A DNA stretch of 64,000 nucleotides from Nostoc sp. KVJ3 (GCF_026127265.1 NZ_WWFG01000002.1:1612001-1676000); one strand, 5' to 3'; positions 1-9,113 are shown, numbered from the stretch's first letter. Notes: generated by a model from the sequence alone, not told the origin. A program made the numbers and translations.

Positions 1-104
1 GTCGTTCTAGAGGAGTTTACCGCGATTTTGGCCTCTCTCGGAACGTGCTGCGAGAATGGGCGCATGAAGGTCTATTACCTGGAGTTGTTAAGTCTAGCTG
101 GTAG
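1..104 (+). CDS. rpsN: 30S ribosomal protein S14, C-terminal end (partial)
   Basis: Only the last 33 codons are present; the gene runs off the left edge and the reading frame starts at base 3. The translated tail contains [20 protein letters not shown] and ends [11 protein letters not shown], the typical C-terminus of bacterial and plastid S14 of the short type. S14 is a small-subunit protein of the 30S head. The stop codon is TAG at 102-104. It is followed by a short direct repeat (TCATTAG units, about 107-137) and then a convergent gene. Confidence 0.93.
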
Positions 105-164
105 TCATTGGTCATTAGTCATTAGTCATTGCTAAAAACAAAGGACAAATGACAATGACAAAAA

Positions 165-494
165 TTATTGACCGCAACACTTATCAATTCCCAGACTTTC
201 TAAGAGTAGATCGCTGACGGCGTTAGCGATCGCAAACTCTCCATAAAAGCTATTAGAAAAATCATAGGACTGCATCTCTGTGACAATGGCAATTACCAGA
301 GAACCAAGGTCGTTTTCTCCTTCCATCCGTTGACGCACAAAAATCTGTGCGGCTCGTTGGGCAATATTTTGATTGACTGCTTCGGGGATAAATTCTGTAT
401 CTAACCACCGTTGTAAGCGCTCTTGTAACCATTGACCTTCGAGGAAAGGGTTTTCAGGTGGTGGTAGGGTGATGGGTGGAATTGGTTGAGTCAT
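165..494 (-). CDS. Conserved hypothetical protein, 109 aa
   Basis: Not recognised. The protein has a Pro-rich N-terminus (TQPIPPITLPPPENPF), then an amphipathic helical stretch with WLQERLQRWLDTEFIP and a C-terminal helix rich in Leu. No signal peptide, membrane segment or catalytic motif is visible. It is convergent with rpsN and divergent from aat. The gap to aat carries a tandem repeat (about 505-543). It resembles small cyanobacteria-specific hypothetical proteins in composition, but no function can be given. Confidence 0.6.
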   Translation of the reverse strand: MTQPIPPITLPPPENPFLEGQWLQERLQRWLDTEFIPEAVNQNIAQRAAQIFVRQRMEGENDLGSLVIAIVTEMQSYDFSNSFYGEFAIANAVSDLLLESLGIDKCCGQ

Positions 495-503
495 TTTTTT
501 TAA

Positions 504-545
504 ACGCAGAGGGACGCGGAGGGAAACGCAGAGGGACGCTGAGGT
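504..545. repeat. Short tandem repeat, ACGCAGAGGGACGCGGAGG type
   Basis: Two near-identical units of about 21 bases (ACGCAGAGGGACGC followed by GGAGGGAA or TGAGG) lie between divergent genes. Similar 'AACGCAGAGG' repeats are common in gaps between genes of heterocyst-forming cyanobacteria. No coding potential. Confidence 0.6.
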
Positions 546-596
546 TGAGTGATAGCATCAAATTGCGTTTCTAAGAGTGTTTTTTTATATTTATTT

Positions 597-1196
597 ATGC
601 AATATGATGTCGCCGCTATTGTTGATGGTTATGCACAAGGCTATTTTCTCATGGCTGATGAGCGCGATCGCCTGAGTTGGTACGGAAGTCGCGATCGGAC
701 TTTTATTCCTTTGGATGAACGGTTTCGTTACCCCAAGTCTTTGCAGCGTGTTCTCAATCAAGAGCGTTTTAATGTGGCGATTAACCGGGACTTTCAAGCT
801 GTGGTGGCTGGGTGTGCTAACCGCGAAACAACTTGGATTTCACCGGAATTACAAAAGATTTACTGGCAACTTTACCAGAGTGGTTATGCTTTTAGTTTTG
901 AAACTTGGCAAGGTGACGAATTAGCTGGGGGCATTTTAGGAATTGTGATTGGCGGTGCTTTCATTGGCGAGTCAATGTTTTACCGCATTCCTGAAGGTTC
1001 AAAGGTGGCGATGGTGAAGTTGGTGGAAAGATTGCGTCAGAGGAAATTTGTGTTTTTTGATGCCCAAATGATGAATCCGCATTTGGAGAGATTTGGGGCT
1101 TATCGGGTTGAGGATGAAGAATATCAAACTTTACTTAAACAAGCATTACAACGTCGATGTTCTCTAATAATCCCGTCAGACTCCACCAAATCCTAG
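597..1196 (+). CDS. aat: Leucyl/phenylalanyl-tRNA--protein transferase
   Basis: The enzyme attaches Leu or Phe from charged tRNA to proteins with an N-terminal Arg or Lys, marking them for Clp degradation (N-degron pathway); it acts in the cytoplasm. Family signatures are in order: GYAQGYFLM near the start, VVAGCANRETTWISPEL, the core GDELAGGILGIVIGGAFIGE, SMFYRIPEGSKVA, and DAQMMNPHLERFGA. An upstream in-frame ATG at 549 gives 16 extra residues with no family match, so the ATG at 597 is preferred (199 aa, usual length about 190-230). It stands alone, divergent from the 109-aa gene. Confidence 0.93.
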   Translation: MQYDVAAIVDGYAQGYFLMADERDRLSWYGSRDRTFIPLDERFRYPKSLQRVLNQERFNVAINRDFQAVVAGCANRETTWISPELQKIYWQLYQSGYAFSFETWQGDELAGGILGIVIGGAFIGESMFYRIPEGSKVAMVKLVERLRQRKFVFFDAQMMNPHLERFGAYRVEDEEYQTLLKQALQRRCSLIIPSDSTKS

Positions 1197-1502
1197 ATCG
1201 TAGTGCGTTAGAGTGTTTCAAAAATAAATGATCTAAAACCCGTCATTGCTTCGCTTCGCTCGCAATGACAATTGGGGCATTTTTTTACTATGGAGTACTC
1301 TTACGAACTGCGTTCTAACACAACGCCAGTTGCTACAACGGAGGGAACCTCCCTTCGGGTTCACCAGTCGCCTAGGTTGGGAAACCCGCCTACAGCGCTG
1401 GATTCACCGCAACGCACTGGCTCCCCTACAATCCCTAATTTTGTTCAAAAATCAAATATTATTTCTCTACTATTAATATAGTGATTACGCTGTAAACCTT
1501 AA
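1197..1502. other. Intergenic region with dispersed repeats
   Basis: No supported gene. It holds a perfect 8-bp stem hairpin (GTCATTGC ... GCAATGAC, 1241-1268) and a GC-richer block (about 1318-1430) that looks like a dispersed cyanobacterial repeat. Two overlapping ORFs here change frame with the repeat and have no protein-like features. Confidence 0.55.
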
Positions 1503-2717
1503 TCAATCCATCACCGCTAACACAGCTTTCGGCAATAACTTATCTTTAAACCAAACAATTCTCGCGGGAACATCATTTAATTTTACTCCCGCCTTTTCTA
1601 AATTAAGCCGCTCAGAAATAGCCAAAATTAAGTCATCACGTCCAGCCCGCCGCACCTGAGAAAACTTCTTTTGTAAATATTCTGGCCGCCAATAACCAAC
1701 AATTTCTAATAAGAAAGTGCGTCCATCAGAATGCACCAAGCGGAAATCGGGAATCATCACGCTACCGGGAATTGGGATCAAATCAACTTCTCGCTCTAAC
1801 GCCCAACCACTTTTTAAAGCATCCCATTTGTCAGCAAAGGATGCTTCTAGCATACTATCGTAGGGTTTCCCCGGTGGATAATGGGATACCAAACCACATT
1901 CAGAATTGAGAGTGAAACGTCCAGTTTTCCAACTATTTGTATAAGCGTCGCGGGTTTGAAGAATGGAAGAAAGACTCCATTTAGTAACGTGAAGTAAAGC
2001 CGGAATAAGTTTAGCGATCGCTAACCCATATCGCGTACTAGGATTAAACAAACTCGTCGGCCCGTCTATCGTAATTGTAAACCCGTGGTCAGCATCCCCC
2101 TCAATATAAGCCATCAATTGAAACAACTTTAGATAGCGAAATAACAGCTTATATTCACCCGGAACATTCCGATGAGCATTTAACACAAGTTGGCTGGCCT
2201 TATAAAACACACCCTGAACCTGAGATAAGTTATATCGATTTAACAAATCTGGCGCTATTGGTGCGTCAAAAACAGTCAAAATTTTATTCTCTGATAAATC
2301 AGCATATAATCCATTCCGAACCTGTTCCAATAAAACTTCCCGTTCAAGTTCTTGAGTTAACTCATCAGCAATCTTACTCAAAGTAACTTGTGTTGATTCT
2401 CGACTAGAAACAGACTTTGCAGCCAGAGAAAACACCCGTTCTCTTAACATTTGTGGTTCCAAAGGACTAACCACCTCAAAAGTGCAAAAACTGCTTTTGA
2501 GAATATAAGCTAATCCTCGCTTCACCCGATAATCTGTAGAATCTCCTTCAAAATCAGTCAATTGTCGCTCAAGCACACCTTGAGTCTTCCCCACAGCTGA
2601 TTGAAAATAATTAATTAACTCAATCGCCAACTCCGAAGTTACCCGATCAATCTTCAGTCTCTTCGGAATGATCTCCTCCCCGTTTTGGCGATGCATCAGT
2701 AAATCTGTCGGTAACAT
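1503..2717 (-). CDS. Bax1-like nuclease, DUF790 family
   Basis: Predicted DNA nuclease of the restriction-endonuclease-like fold (DUF790, COG3372), the family of archaeal Bax1, the partner of the XPB helicase. The C-terminal third holds the likely catalytic core: Glu291 (SMLEASFADKW), Asp324 in IPDFRLV and Glu338 in LLEIVGYW, an arrangement consistent with a PD-(D/E)xK-type active site. The N-terminal ~270 residues are helical and match the family layout. At 404 aa it is family-sized. Its first 71 bases overlap the end of the upstream XPB-type helicase gene on the same strand, so the two are surely co-transcribed and probably translationally coupled. The pair is expected to act together in DNA unwinding and incision. 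Confidence 0.88.
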   Translation of the reverse strand: MLPTDLLMHRQNGEEIIPKRLKIDRVTSELAIELINYFQSAVGKTQGVLERQLTDFEGDSTDYRVKRGLAYILKSSFCTFEVVSPLEPQMLRERVFSLAAKSVSSRESTQVTLSKIADELTQELEREVLLEQVRNGLYADLSENKILTVFDAPIAPDLLNRYNLSQVQGVFYKASQLVLNAHRNVPGEYKLLFRYLKLFQLMAYIEGDADHGFTITIDGPTSLFNPSTRYGLAIAKLIPALLHVTKWSLSSILQTRDAYTNSWKTGRFTLNSECGLVSHYPPGKPYDSMLEASFADKWDALKSGWALEREVDLIPIPGSVMIPDFRLVHSDGRTFLLEIVGYWRPEYLQKKFSQVRRAGRDDLILAISERLNLEKAGVKLNDVPARIVWFKDKLLPKAVLAVMD

Positions 2718-4254
2718 CTGCTGAATTTTGGATTTTAGATTTTGGATTTTTGACTGAATAATTAATCTCTAACTGTTCCGCAGCCTTCAAACTCCTTTCC
2801 TTCCCACTCCCATACACAACCTCCAACTTCCCCTTCCTCTCTTTTTCTCCCCCTGCTTCCCCTGCCTCCCCTGCTCCCCCTGCTCTCCTCTCCCCTCTTC
2901 TCCTAGCCGAAGTCCCCTCCTCACTCGTATCCTCCGCCACCACCTCATACAAAATCGCTTGCTTATTCTCAATATTCCCCTTCCGTAAAATCCTCCCCAA
3001 ACGCTGAGTATACTCTCTAGCCGAACCCGTTCCCGATAAAATAATCGCAACAGTTGCCGCCGGCACATCAACCCCTTCATTCAATACATGAGAAGCAACC
3101 AAAGTATTATATTTACCCTCTCGAAACTTAGTTAATATCTCATGTCGTTCCTTCACAGGAGTTTGATGAGTAATTGCCGGAATTAACAACTCTTGAGAAA
3201 TGCGGTAAACCGTCGCATTATCCGCAGTAAAAATCAAAATTCTTGCTGGATAATGTTCTGCCAATAAATTAATCAAAATTCGCAACTTCCCATCAGTACC
3301 CAAAGCAATATCTTTCGCTTCCCGGTGCGCCAACATCGCTCTCCGTCCAGATTGCGATCTAGCACTCATTTGCACAAACATTTGCCAACCTTGCAGACTC
3401 CCTAAAGAAATCTTAGATTGCTTTAAAAAGTCATTGCGCGTTTGAATTAACTGGTTGTATCTTTCCCGCTCAACTTGCGATAACTTTACCTTAATTTGGA
3501 CAATTTCATGCTCTGCTAATGCCTTCCCCGCTAAATCTTCGGCGCGTTTGCGATATACTTCTTGACCAATGAGGATATTTAAATCAGCGTGTTTACCATC
3601 AGTGCGTTCTGGTGTAGCAGAGAGTCCTAGACGATAAGGTGCGATCGCATATTCCGCAATTACCCGATTAAAATCTGTCGGTAAGTGGTGACATTCGTCA
3701 AAAACAATCAACGCATATTGATTTCCCAAGGTTTCGGCGTGAATTGCTGCACTGTCATAAGTTGCAACTAAGATAGCCGTTCTATCCCGCGAACCACCCC
3801 CCAACAATCCCACCTCAGCATCGGGGAAAGCAGCTACTAAATGTGCATACCACTGATGCATTAAATCCAAAGTTGGTACTACAATCAACGTCGTACGTGG
3901 CGTTGACTGCATCGCCATTTGCGCCAAATAAGTCTTTCCCGCCGCCGTGGGAAGCACAACGACTCCTTGTCTACCCGCCAGTTTCCAAGCTGCTAGCGCT
4001 TCAGTCTGGTGGGGATATGGTTCCATTTCCAAAGTAGGAACCAAATCTATAGGATAAAATTCCTTTGCCTCATCGATAAAATAAACATCTTCGGCTTGTA
4101 GTGCTTCTACTAGCGATCGATATCTAATTGCTGGAATGCGGAATTTTTCAACTCTATCATCCCACGTAGCATAATCCATCCAACCTTTGCCGCGTGGTGG
4201 TGGATGCAAAATTAATGTGCCACGATCAAAATTTAATGTAGGGGTACGAGCCAT
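2647..4254 (-). CDS. XPB-type DEAD/DEAH-box DNA helicase
   Basis: Superfamily 2 helicase resembling archaeal/bacterial XPB (COG1061). Counted from the chosen start, motif I is LPTAAGKT (about 101-108), motif II DECHH (186-190), motif III SATPER (212-217), and motif VI RLGRILRKG in the second RecA domain. The ORF can be opened 16 codons upstream, but those codons come from a heptad repeat (GGGCATT type). The ATG at 4254 begins MARTPTLNFD, which fits the family. After motif VI the C-terminus contains a low-complexity Arg/Gly/Glu stretch encoded by a pyrimidine-rich repeat (2818-2912), and the last residues are encoded by another repeat. The end overlaps the Bax1-like nuclease gene by 71 bases. 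Likely role: helicase-nuclease repair complex. Confidence 0.9.
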   Translation of the reverse strand: MARTPTLNFDRGTLILHPPPRGKGWMDYATWDDRVEKFRIPAIRYRSLVEALQAEDVYFIDEAKEFYPIDLVPTLEMEPYPHQTEALAAWKLAGRQGVVVLPTAAGKTYLAQMAMQSTPRTTLIVVPTLDLMHQWYAHLVAAFPDAEVGLLGGGSRDRTAILVATYDSAAIHAETLGNQYALIVFDECHHLPTDFNRVIAEYAIAPYRLGLSATPERTDGKHADLNILIGQEVYRKRAEDLAGKALAEHEIVQIKVKLSQVERERYNQLIQTRNDFLKQSKISLGSLQGWQMFVQMSARSQSGRRAMLAHREAKDIALGTDGKLRILINLLAEHYPARILIFTADNATVYRISQELLIPAITHQTPVKERHEILTKFREGKYNTLVASHVLNEGVDVPAATVAIILSGTGSAREYTQRLGRILRKGNIENKQAILYEVVAEDTSEEGTSARRRGERRAGGAGEAGEAGGEKERKGKLEVVYGSGKERSLKAAEQLEINYSVKNPKSKIQNSADVTDRFTDASPKRGGDHSEETED

Positions 4255-4257
4255 GAT

Positions 4258-4315
4258 TATTGGGAATTGGGGATTGGGCATTGGGAATTGGGCATTGGGC
4301 ATTGGTAATTATTTT
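4258..4315. repeat. Heptanucleotide tandem repeats (GGGCATT/GGGAATT)
   Basis: About seven imperfect copies of a 7-base unit (TGGGAAT, TGGGCAT, TGGGGAT). This is the short tandemly repeated repetitive type known from Nostoc/Anabaena genomes. It lies just before the helicase start codon and accounts for the spurious N-terminal extension there. Confidence 0.8.
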
Positions 4316-4368
4316 CATTGCCATGCCCCATTCGCTAGTCCATTGATTACTAATAACGCAAAAAGTGT

Positions 4369-5670
4369 ATGATTTATCCAAGTAATTCAGACAAAACCCA
4401 ACTAGATGCGCTCATTAGTCAGGGAATATCTGAGCGACACACAAACAATAGTCTTGCCAACTCTTACAAAGAACAGCGACAGCAATTCCTGGTGAAACGG
4501 CTGCAATTACAGGCGCAGATTATGCTGATTGCTGGCTTAACTTTGATTACTTTTTTTCTTTGGACAAATTCACATCTAGAAGGCAAAATATACGCTTTTA
4601 AAATTGGGATTGTAGTAGAATTATTCACTCTTATTTGTTGGGGTTTATGTAAAACTCATATCGGTCGCCGTTATCCTGACTTAATTTTTTTGAGTTTATG
4701 CTGGTCTGTAACTTGTGCTGTCCAAATTGATATAGCTTTGCTGTTTAACGATCTCGAACCTAGAAACAATTTTTGGACTCTGATGTTTCTCACTCAGGCT
4801 ACAATAATTCCCGTGCAATGGTGGATGCATTTAATATCTCAAGTCGGAACAATAATTTGCTATTTAACCTTATATTTGTTGTATAATCCAATATTAAAAA
4901 ATCCATTAACTTCCTATGCTGAACAAGGATTATACTTCTTTTGGACTTGCTTAATTTGTGTTTTTTCTGTTTATTTGTATGAACGGTTAAGAACAAAGGA
5001 ATTTTATGCCCGCAAAGCAATGGAAATAGCGCAACAGAAATCTGAAAGATTGTTACTAAATATTCTGCCAGCGATGATTGCAGAACAGTTAAAACAACAG
5101 CCTAAAACTATTGCTGATAGCTTTCTGGAAGTGACGGTACTATTTGCTGATATTGTTGGTTTTACAGAACTTTCAACTCGTACATCCCCTGCGGCATTAG
5201 TCGAGTTGTTAAATACAATATTCTGTTTGTTCGACCAATTAGCAGAACTTCATGGGGTAGAAAAAATTAAGACCATTGGCGACGCATATATGGCTGTAGC
5301 CGGTTTACCAAACCAGTCTAACAATCATGCTACGGTAATAGCTGATATGGCGTTAGATATGCAAAATGCTATAGCTGTTTTCAATGTAGAAAACAATCAA
5401 TTATTTCGCATTCGTATTGGTATTAGTACAGGGCCAGTAGTGGCAGGGGTAATTGGGCTGAAAAAATTTGCTTACGACCTTTGGGGAGATACAGTCAATA
5501 CTGCTAGTCGAATGGAATCGCATGGGATAGCAGGTAGTATCCAGGTTTGTGAAGCAACTTATCAGCTTTTAAAGGATAAATATTTATTGGAAAAACGAGG
5601 TTTAATTCAAGTTAAAGGCAAAGGTGAAATGATGACTTATATACTAAAAGAAATAAATTTAAAAGCTTAA
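4369..5670 (+). CDS. Membrane-bound class III adenylate cyclase
   Basis: Makes cAMP from ATP. The N-terminal half (about 45-205) has five or six hydrophobic segments, so the protein sits in the membrane. The C-terminal catalytic domain (about 250-433) has the class III set: metal-binding Asp in LFADIVGFTEL, the adenine-specifying Lys in VEKIKTIGDAYMAV, the second metal Asp in GDAYM, and the transition-state region DLWGDTVNTASRME with Asn and Arg. The Lys and the Asp in YDLWGD favour ATP over GTP. At 433 aa it is a one-domain cyclase without GAF or PAS sensors, so any signal is probably read by the membrane part. Stands alone, divergent from the helicase operon. Confidence 0.9.
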   Translation: MIYPSNSDKTQLDALISQGISERHTNNSLANSYKEQRQQFLVKRLQLQAQIMLIAGLTLITFFLWTNSHLEGKIYAFKIGIVVELFTLICWGLCKTHIGRRYPDLIFLSLCWSVTCAVQIDIALLFNDLEPRNNFWTLMFLTQATIIPVQWWMHLISQVGTIICYLTLYLLYNPILKNPLTSYAEQGLYFFWTCLICVFSVYLYERLRTKEFYARKAMEIAQQKSERLLLNILPAMIAEQLKQQPKTIADSFLEVTVLFADIVGFTELSTRTSPAALVELLNTIFCLFDQLAELHGVEKIKTIGDAYMAVAGLPNQSNNHATVIADMALDMQNAIAVFNVENNQLFRIRIGISTGPVVAGVIGLKKFAYDLWGDTVNTASRMESHGIAGSIQVCEATYQLLKDKYLLEKRGLIQVKGKGEMMTYILKEINLKA

Positions 5671-6515
5671 CTTTTAGGCAATGGCAGTTTATAAGTAATC
5701 ATGCAAAATTAATTACAGTCATTGCGAGCGAAGCGAACGCGAATAGCGTCTCCAAGAGTTGCAATCCTAGCCCCCGCATTCGCGAAGCGTGTCCGAATGA
5801 CTTATGTTTCATTTTGCTATCTCTACGAGACGCTACCGCGTAGCAAGATTCTCTACGGGGTACGCTCCATTTGCTATGACATTGTGTAATTAATTTTGTT
5901 TAACTACTTATTTTTACACATTTGTGATGCTCCCCTTTATATGAGGCTTTCAGTCTTGGGATGAAAATTATTGAATATTGGCTAAATTTGAGCCAAAATC
6001 TGTCTTCTAATATATCCTCAAGTTGCGATGACCTTTTTTTAATTAAAATTTAAAAGTTAAAAGTTAAGAAGAATAATAATTTTTAATTAATTAATTTTGG
6101 GTACAACCCCCCACCCTTCGGGAATTAAAAATGCAAAATTAAAAATTAAAAATTTCAGAGAATCCCCTCAATTTTTAATTAATAATTTTTAATTTTTAAT
6201 TGGAGCGAAGCGACTTGACAGCGCCACATTTTTTGAACGCATAAATTTGGATAAATATAATAGAGCTTATTTAAAAACTAAGATTTTTATTTACATAAAA
6301 GTTTGAAAAGTGTAATAGTTGATATCTAATTGTCAGGAAGAAAATTATATTAATAGCTAGATATTATTACTCATTTAGATAAAAGCACCTATGTCTAATG
6401 ATAGAGAGAAAAATTATTCCAAGCGATTGATGAAAACAAAATCCAAGTATGTATTAATAATAGCTATTACAAGCTATAAATTTGTGAATAATTTATTGTT
6501 GCTGAGGAGAAAAAA
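5671..6515. other. Repeat-rich intergenic region (845 bases)
   Basis: No supported gene. It contains dispersed repeats: a GCGAAGCG-rich inverted segment (about 5720-5805), a further GCGTAGC/GCTACGC segment (5821-5875), and AT-rich inverted repeats built from AATTTTTAATT and AATTAAAAATT (about 6040-6200). The last 250 bases upstream of the stress-protein gene are AT-rich (TATAAT-like at 6256-6261) and may hold its promoter. Confidence 0.5.
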
Positions 6516-7793
6516 ATGGTTGTAGGTATACAAAAACGTGCTGTAGGTGTCTTTTCTAATCGCCGAGATGTTGAACATGCACTACATGAATTGAAAAAAG
6601 TCGGCTTTGACATGAACAGAATCTCTGTCATTACACAGGATGGAGACAAAGACGATATTGCTGGAGCAGAAGTGCGCGATCGCGTCGGTGATAAATCTGA
6701 CGAAGGTGCTAAAGTCGGAGCAGCTACAGGCGGTGCTTTGGGCGGATTGACTGGTTTATTAGTCGGTCTTGGGACTTTAGCAATTCCTGGAATTGGGCCA
6801 ATTATGCTAGCTGGAGCCGCAGCGACAACTTTAGCTACAACTCTCGCTGGCGTTGGTATTGGTGCAGTAGCTGGTAGTTTGCTTGGTGCATTGATTGGTT
6901 TGGGAATTCCCGAAGAACGAGCTAGAGTTTACGACGAACGGGTGAGACGGGGACACTATTTAGTCATCCTAGATGGCACAGATGCAGAAATTCTCAGAGC
7001 AGAAGCAATTCTCCATCAGCAGGGTGTCGAAGAGTTTGGCATTTATGACAACCCAGATGCTATAAATGCGAATGCCGATTATGTCGCTCCAACTTCTAAT
7101 GTGGCTCATAGCGGTGTTGCAAGACGTGCGATTGGGGTATTTTCTCATCGTCGAGATGCAGAAACAGCACTAACAGAATTGCGAGATGCTGGTTTCCCGA
7201 TGAGTAGAGTTTCGATCATTGCCAAAGATGCAAATGGTCAGGGTATTGCTGGTATAGATGTAGATCGAAACGCTAGTACAGGTAATAAAGCAGACGACGG
7301 CGCAAAAGCGGGAGCAGCTACAGGCGGTGTTGTCGGCGGCTTAACTGGTTTATTAGTTGGTCTTGGGACTTTAGCAATTCCTGGAGTCGGCCCGGTAATT
7401 CTGGGTGGTGCAGCAGCCACAGCTTTGGCGACAACAGTCGCTGGTGGTGCAATTGGTGCAGCAGCGGGGAGTATTGTTGGCGCACTCGTTGGCTTGGGAA
7501 TTCCTGAAGACAGAGCGCGAGTCTATAGCGATCGCTTCAATAGAGGCGACTACTTGGTAATTATCGATGGTACCGCAGCTGAAATCCACCAAGCGGAAGC
7601 GATTCTTAAACATCGAGGCATTGAAGAATTTGCCATTTATGATGCTACTGATTTAGACCAACATCGTCCAGCTTTAGACCCAGTGACACATCACAATGCA
7701 TCAATAGCTAGCGATCGCCCCAATTATTCAACAGACTCTTATAGAGACGATCCTGCCGTAGTCATTATTGATCGTCGTGACGAAACACTCTAA
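6516..7793 (+). CDS. Duplicated general-stress-protein-17M-like domain protein
   Basis: Two copies of one module make up the protein (about residues 1-190 and 203-385). Each begins with RAVGVFSNRRDVEHAL or RAIGVFSHRRDAETAL, the start of the general stress protein 17M-like (YflT) domain. Each then has a very Gly/Ala-rich hydrophobic segment (GGLTGLLVGLGTLAIPG) able to insert in a membrane, and ends in GLGIPEERARVYDERVRRG and HYLVILDGT. The family is linked to stress responses, but the biochemical role is unknown. A clear ribosome site (GAGGAG) precedes the ATG by 8 bases. The tail (about 390-425) is polar and ends in VVIIDRRDE. Confidence 0.85.
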   Translation: MVVGIQKRAVGVFSNRRDVEHALHELKKVGFDMNRISVITQDGDKDDIAGAEVRDRVGDKSDEGAKVGAATGGALGGLTGLLVGLGTLAIPGIGPIMLAGAAATTLATTLAGVGIGAVAGSLLGALIGLGIPEERARVYDERVRRGHYLVILDGTDAEILRAEAILHQQGVEEFGIYDNPDAINANADYVAPTSNVAHSGVARRAIGVFSHRRDAETALTELRDAGFPMSRVSIIAKDANGQGIAGIDVDRNASTGNKADDGAKAGAATGGVVGGLTGLLVGLGTLAIPGVGPVILGGAAATALATTVAGGAIGAAAGSIVGALVGLGIPEDRARVYSDRFNRGDYLVIIDGTAAEIHQAEAILKHRGIEEFAIYDATDLDQHRPALDPVTHHNASIASDRPNYSTDSYRDDPAVVIIDRRDETL

Positions 7794-7944
7794 GCCAAGG
7801 TAATTGTCACCCACATCAATTTACCCAAATTGCAGGAGCAAATAGATAAAAATTTTGTTCCTAACTTAAAAACCTTGCTCTTCACTTATGCCGTGGATAT
7901 CAATTAACTCCACAAATTCCCCTTTCTGATTCAGAATTAAACCT

Positions 7945-8406
7945 ATGCAAAAGCTAACTCCCATCTTAATTAGTTGCCTTTTAGTTTTTGGTGTTGCTGC
8001 TTGTGATAACGCTTCTAAAACAAGTGAATCTGCACCTAATAATCCTAATGATGCCCCACAAACACCAACCGCAAAAATCACACAAGCTTCTCAGCAAGAT
8101 GCACAAAGTGAAGTTCGTAGAAGACAACTAAATGAGGATATTCGCGCCCGCGAGCAACGCAATAATACCACTGGTGGCGATGCACAACGAGCCAAAGGCG
8201 ATCTGTCAAGTGAAGTGCGCTCCAAATTAGAGGCTAACATCCCCAAGAGTCAACTAACAGTTGATGCAGCAGATGGTGGAATTGTTACTGTTGGAGGAAC
8301 TGTTACCAATGAAAAAGAGTTGGCTAAAATTGAAACTTTAGCTAAACAAATTAAAGGTGTCAAAACTGTAATTGTTAAAGCAACTGTTGCCCCGCCAACA
8401 AAGTAA
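7945..8406 (+). CDS. BON-domain lipoprotein
   Basis: The N-terminus is a lipoprotein signal: MQKLTPILISCLLVFGVAAC with a lipobox (VAAC), so the mature chain starts at Cys20 and is anchored to a membrane. A polar linker follows (about 21-88). The C-terminal BON domain (about 88-150) has the alternating pattern SEVRSKLEANIPKSQLTVDA, the glycine turn GGTVTNEKE and VKTVIVKATV. BON domains bind phospholipid surfaces and protect the envelope under stress. It lies between the stress-domain protein and a CAAD protein, all on the plus strand; spacing suggests separate promoters. Confidence 0.88.
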   Translation: MQKLTPILISCLLVFGVAACDNASKTSESAPNNPNDAPQTPTAKITQASQQDAQSEVRRRQLNEDIRAREQRNNTTGGDAQRAKGDLSSEVRSKLEANIPKSQLTVDAADGGIVTVGGTVTNEKELAKIETLAKQIKGVKTVIVKATVAPPTK

Positions 8407-8591
8407 CATAACTAACATCAATCGAAGTGAGTAGGTAGACAATAATAAATTTAGATGCTCCTACTCGGTCAAAGTGGTCAGTTCTACTTATTACTGACCA
8501 CTTTGAATTGACAACTGATGACTTTAATAACTATATTTATTGATGCTCAGTTCAGTTATACAAACTCTTGTAGTTGCCTCAAATAAAAACA

Positions 8592-9026
8592 ATGGAAACC
8601 GAACAACAGCAACGTCAATCCATCAATGCCTCATTATCACAAGGGACACTAGCACTTGAAGGTGCAGATACTGTAAACTTGCCAAAGTTACCACCAGCAT
8701 CTGAGCCGGAATCTCAATGGCAGCAAATTAGTAGACAAGTCTCTCAATTTTTTGAGCAGTTGCCCGAATATCTGAATAGCTTTTTTAAAGACTACAAACA
8801 GCCTCTAATAACTGTTTCTTTAATTTTGTCGGCAATTGTTACAGCCAAGTTAGTACTAGCAGTACTAGATGCAATCAATGATATTCCACTACTATCACCA
8901 CTTTTTGAGTTAATTGGAATTAGTTACGCCACGTGGTTCATTTTCCGTTATTTACTTAAAGTTTCAACTCGGCAAGAATTAAGCAAGGAAATTCAATTAC
9001 TGAAAGACCAATTTGTAGGCGAATAA
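8592..9026 (+). CDS. CAAD-domain thylakoid membrane protein
   Basis: The CAAD domain (cyanobacterial aminoacyl-tRNA synthetase appended domain) is found alone or fused to synthetases, and in plant CURT1 thylakoid-curvature proteins. The polar N-terminus (1-55) precedes an amphipathic region (WQQISRQVSQFFEQL), two membrane helices (about residues 75-95 and 103-122) and a short charged tail ending KEIQLLKDQF. The ATG at 8592 is chosen over a TTG six codons upstream. It probably sits in the thylakoid membrane; a role in membrane shape is inferred from the family. A hairpin at 9077-9106 lies downstream. Confidence 0.82.
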   Translation: METEQQQRQSINASLSQGTLALEGADTVNLPKLPPASEPESQWQQISRQVSQFFEQLPEYLNSFFKDYKQPLITVSLILSAIVTAKLVLAVLDAINDIPLLSPLFELIGISYATWFIFRYLLKVSTRQELSKEIQLLKDQFVGE

Positions 9027-9076
9027 TTTTCCAAAACATTAAGTATGCTGAGGTAAAATTTTACCTAATTTTAATT

Positions 9077-9106
9077 ATGGGCTTAAGACAAGAAGATTAA
9101 GCCCAT
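9077..9106. terminator. Stem-loop, probable terminator of the CAAD gene
   Basis: A perfect 10-bp stem, ATGGGCTTAA (9077-9086) with TTAAGCCCAT (9097-9106), and a 10-base loop, 50 bases after the CAAD stop codon. There is no strong T run after it (TGTCTTA), so it could also be an mRNA end-protecting hairpin. Confidence 0.55.
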
Positions 9107-9113
9107 TGTCTTA

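Noticed and set aside
1246..1481. Two overlapping plus-strand ORFs (76 and 69 aa)
   Set aside because: They lie wholly in dispersed repeat sequence, in two frames, with no ribosome site or family pattern.
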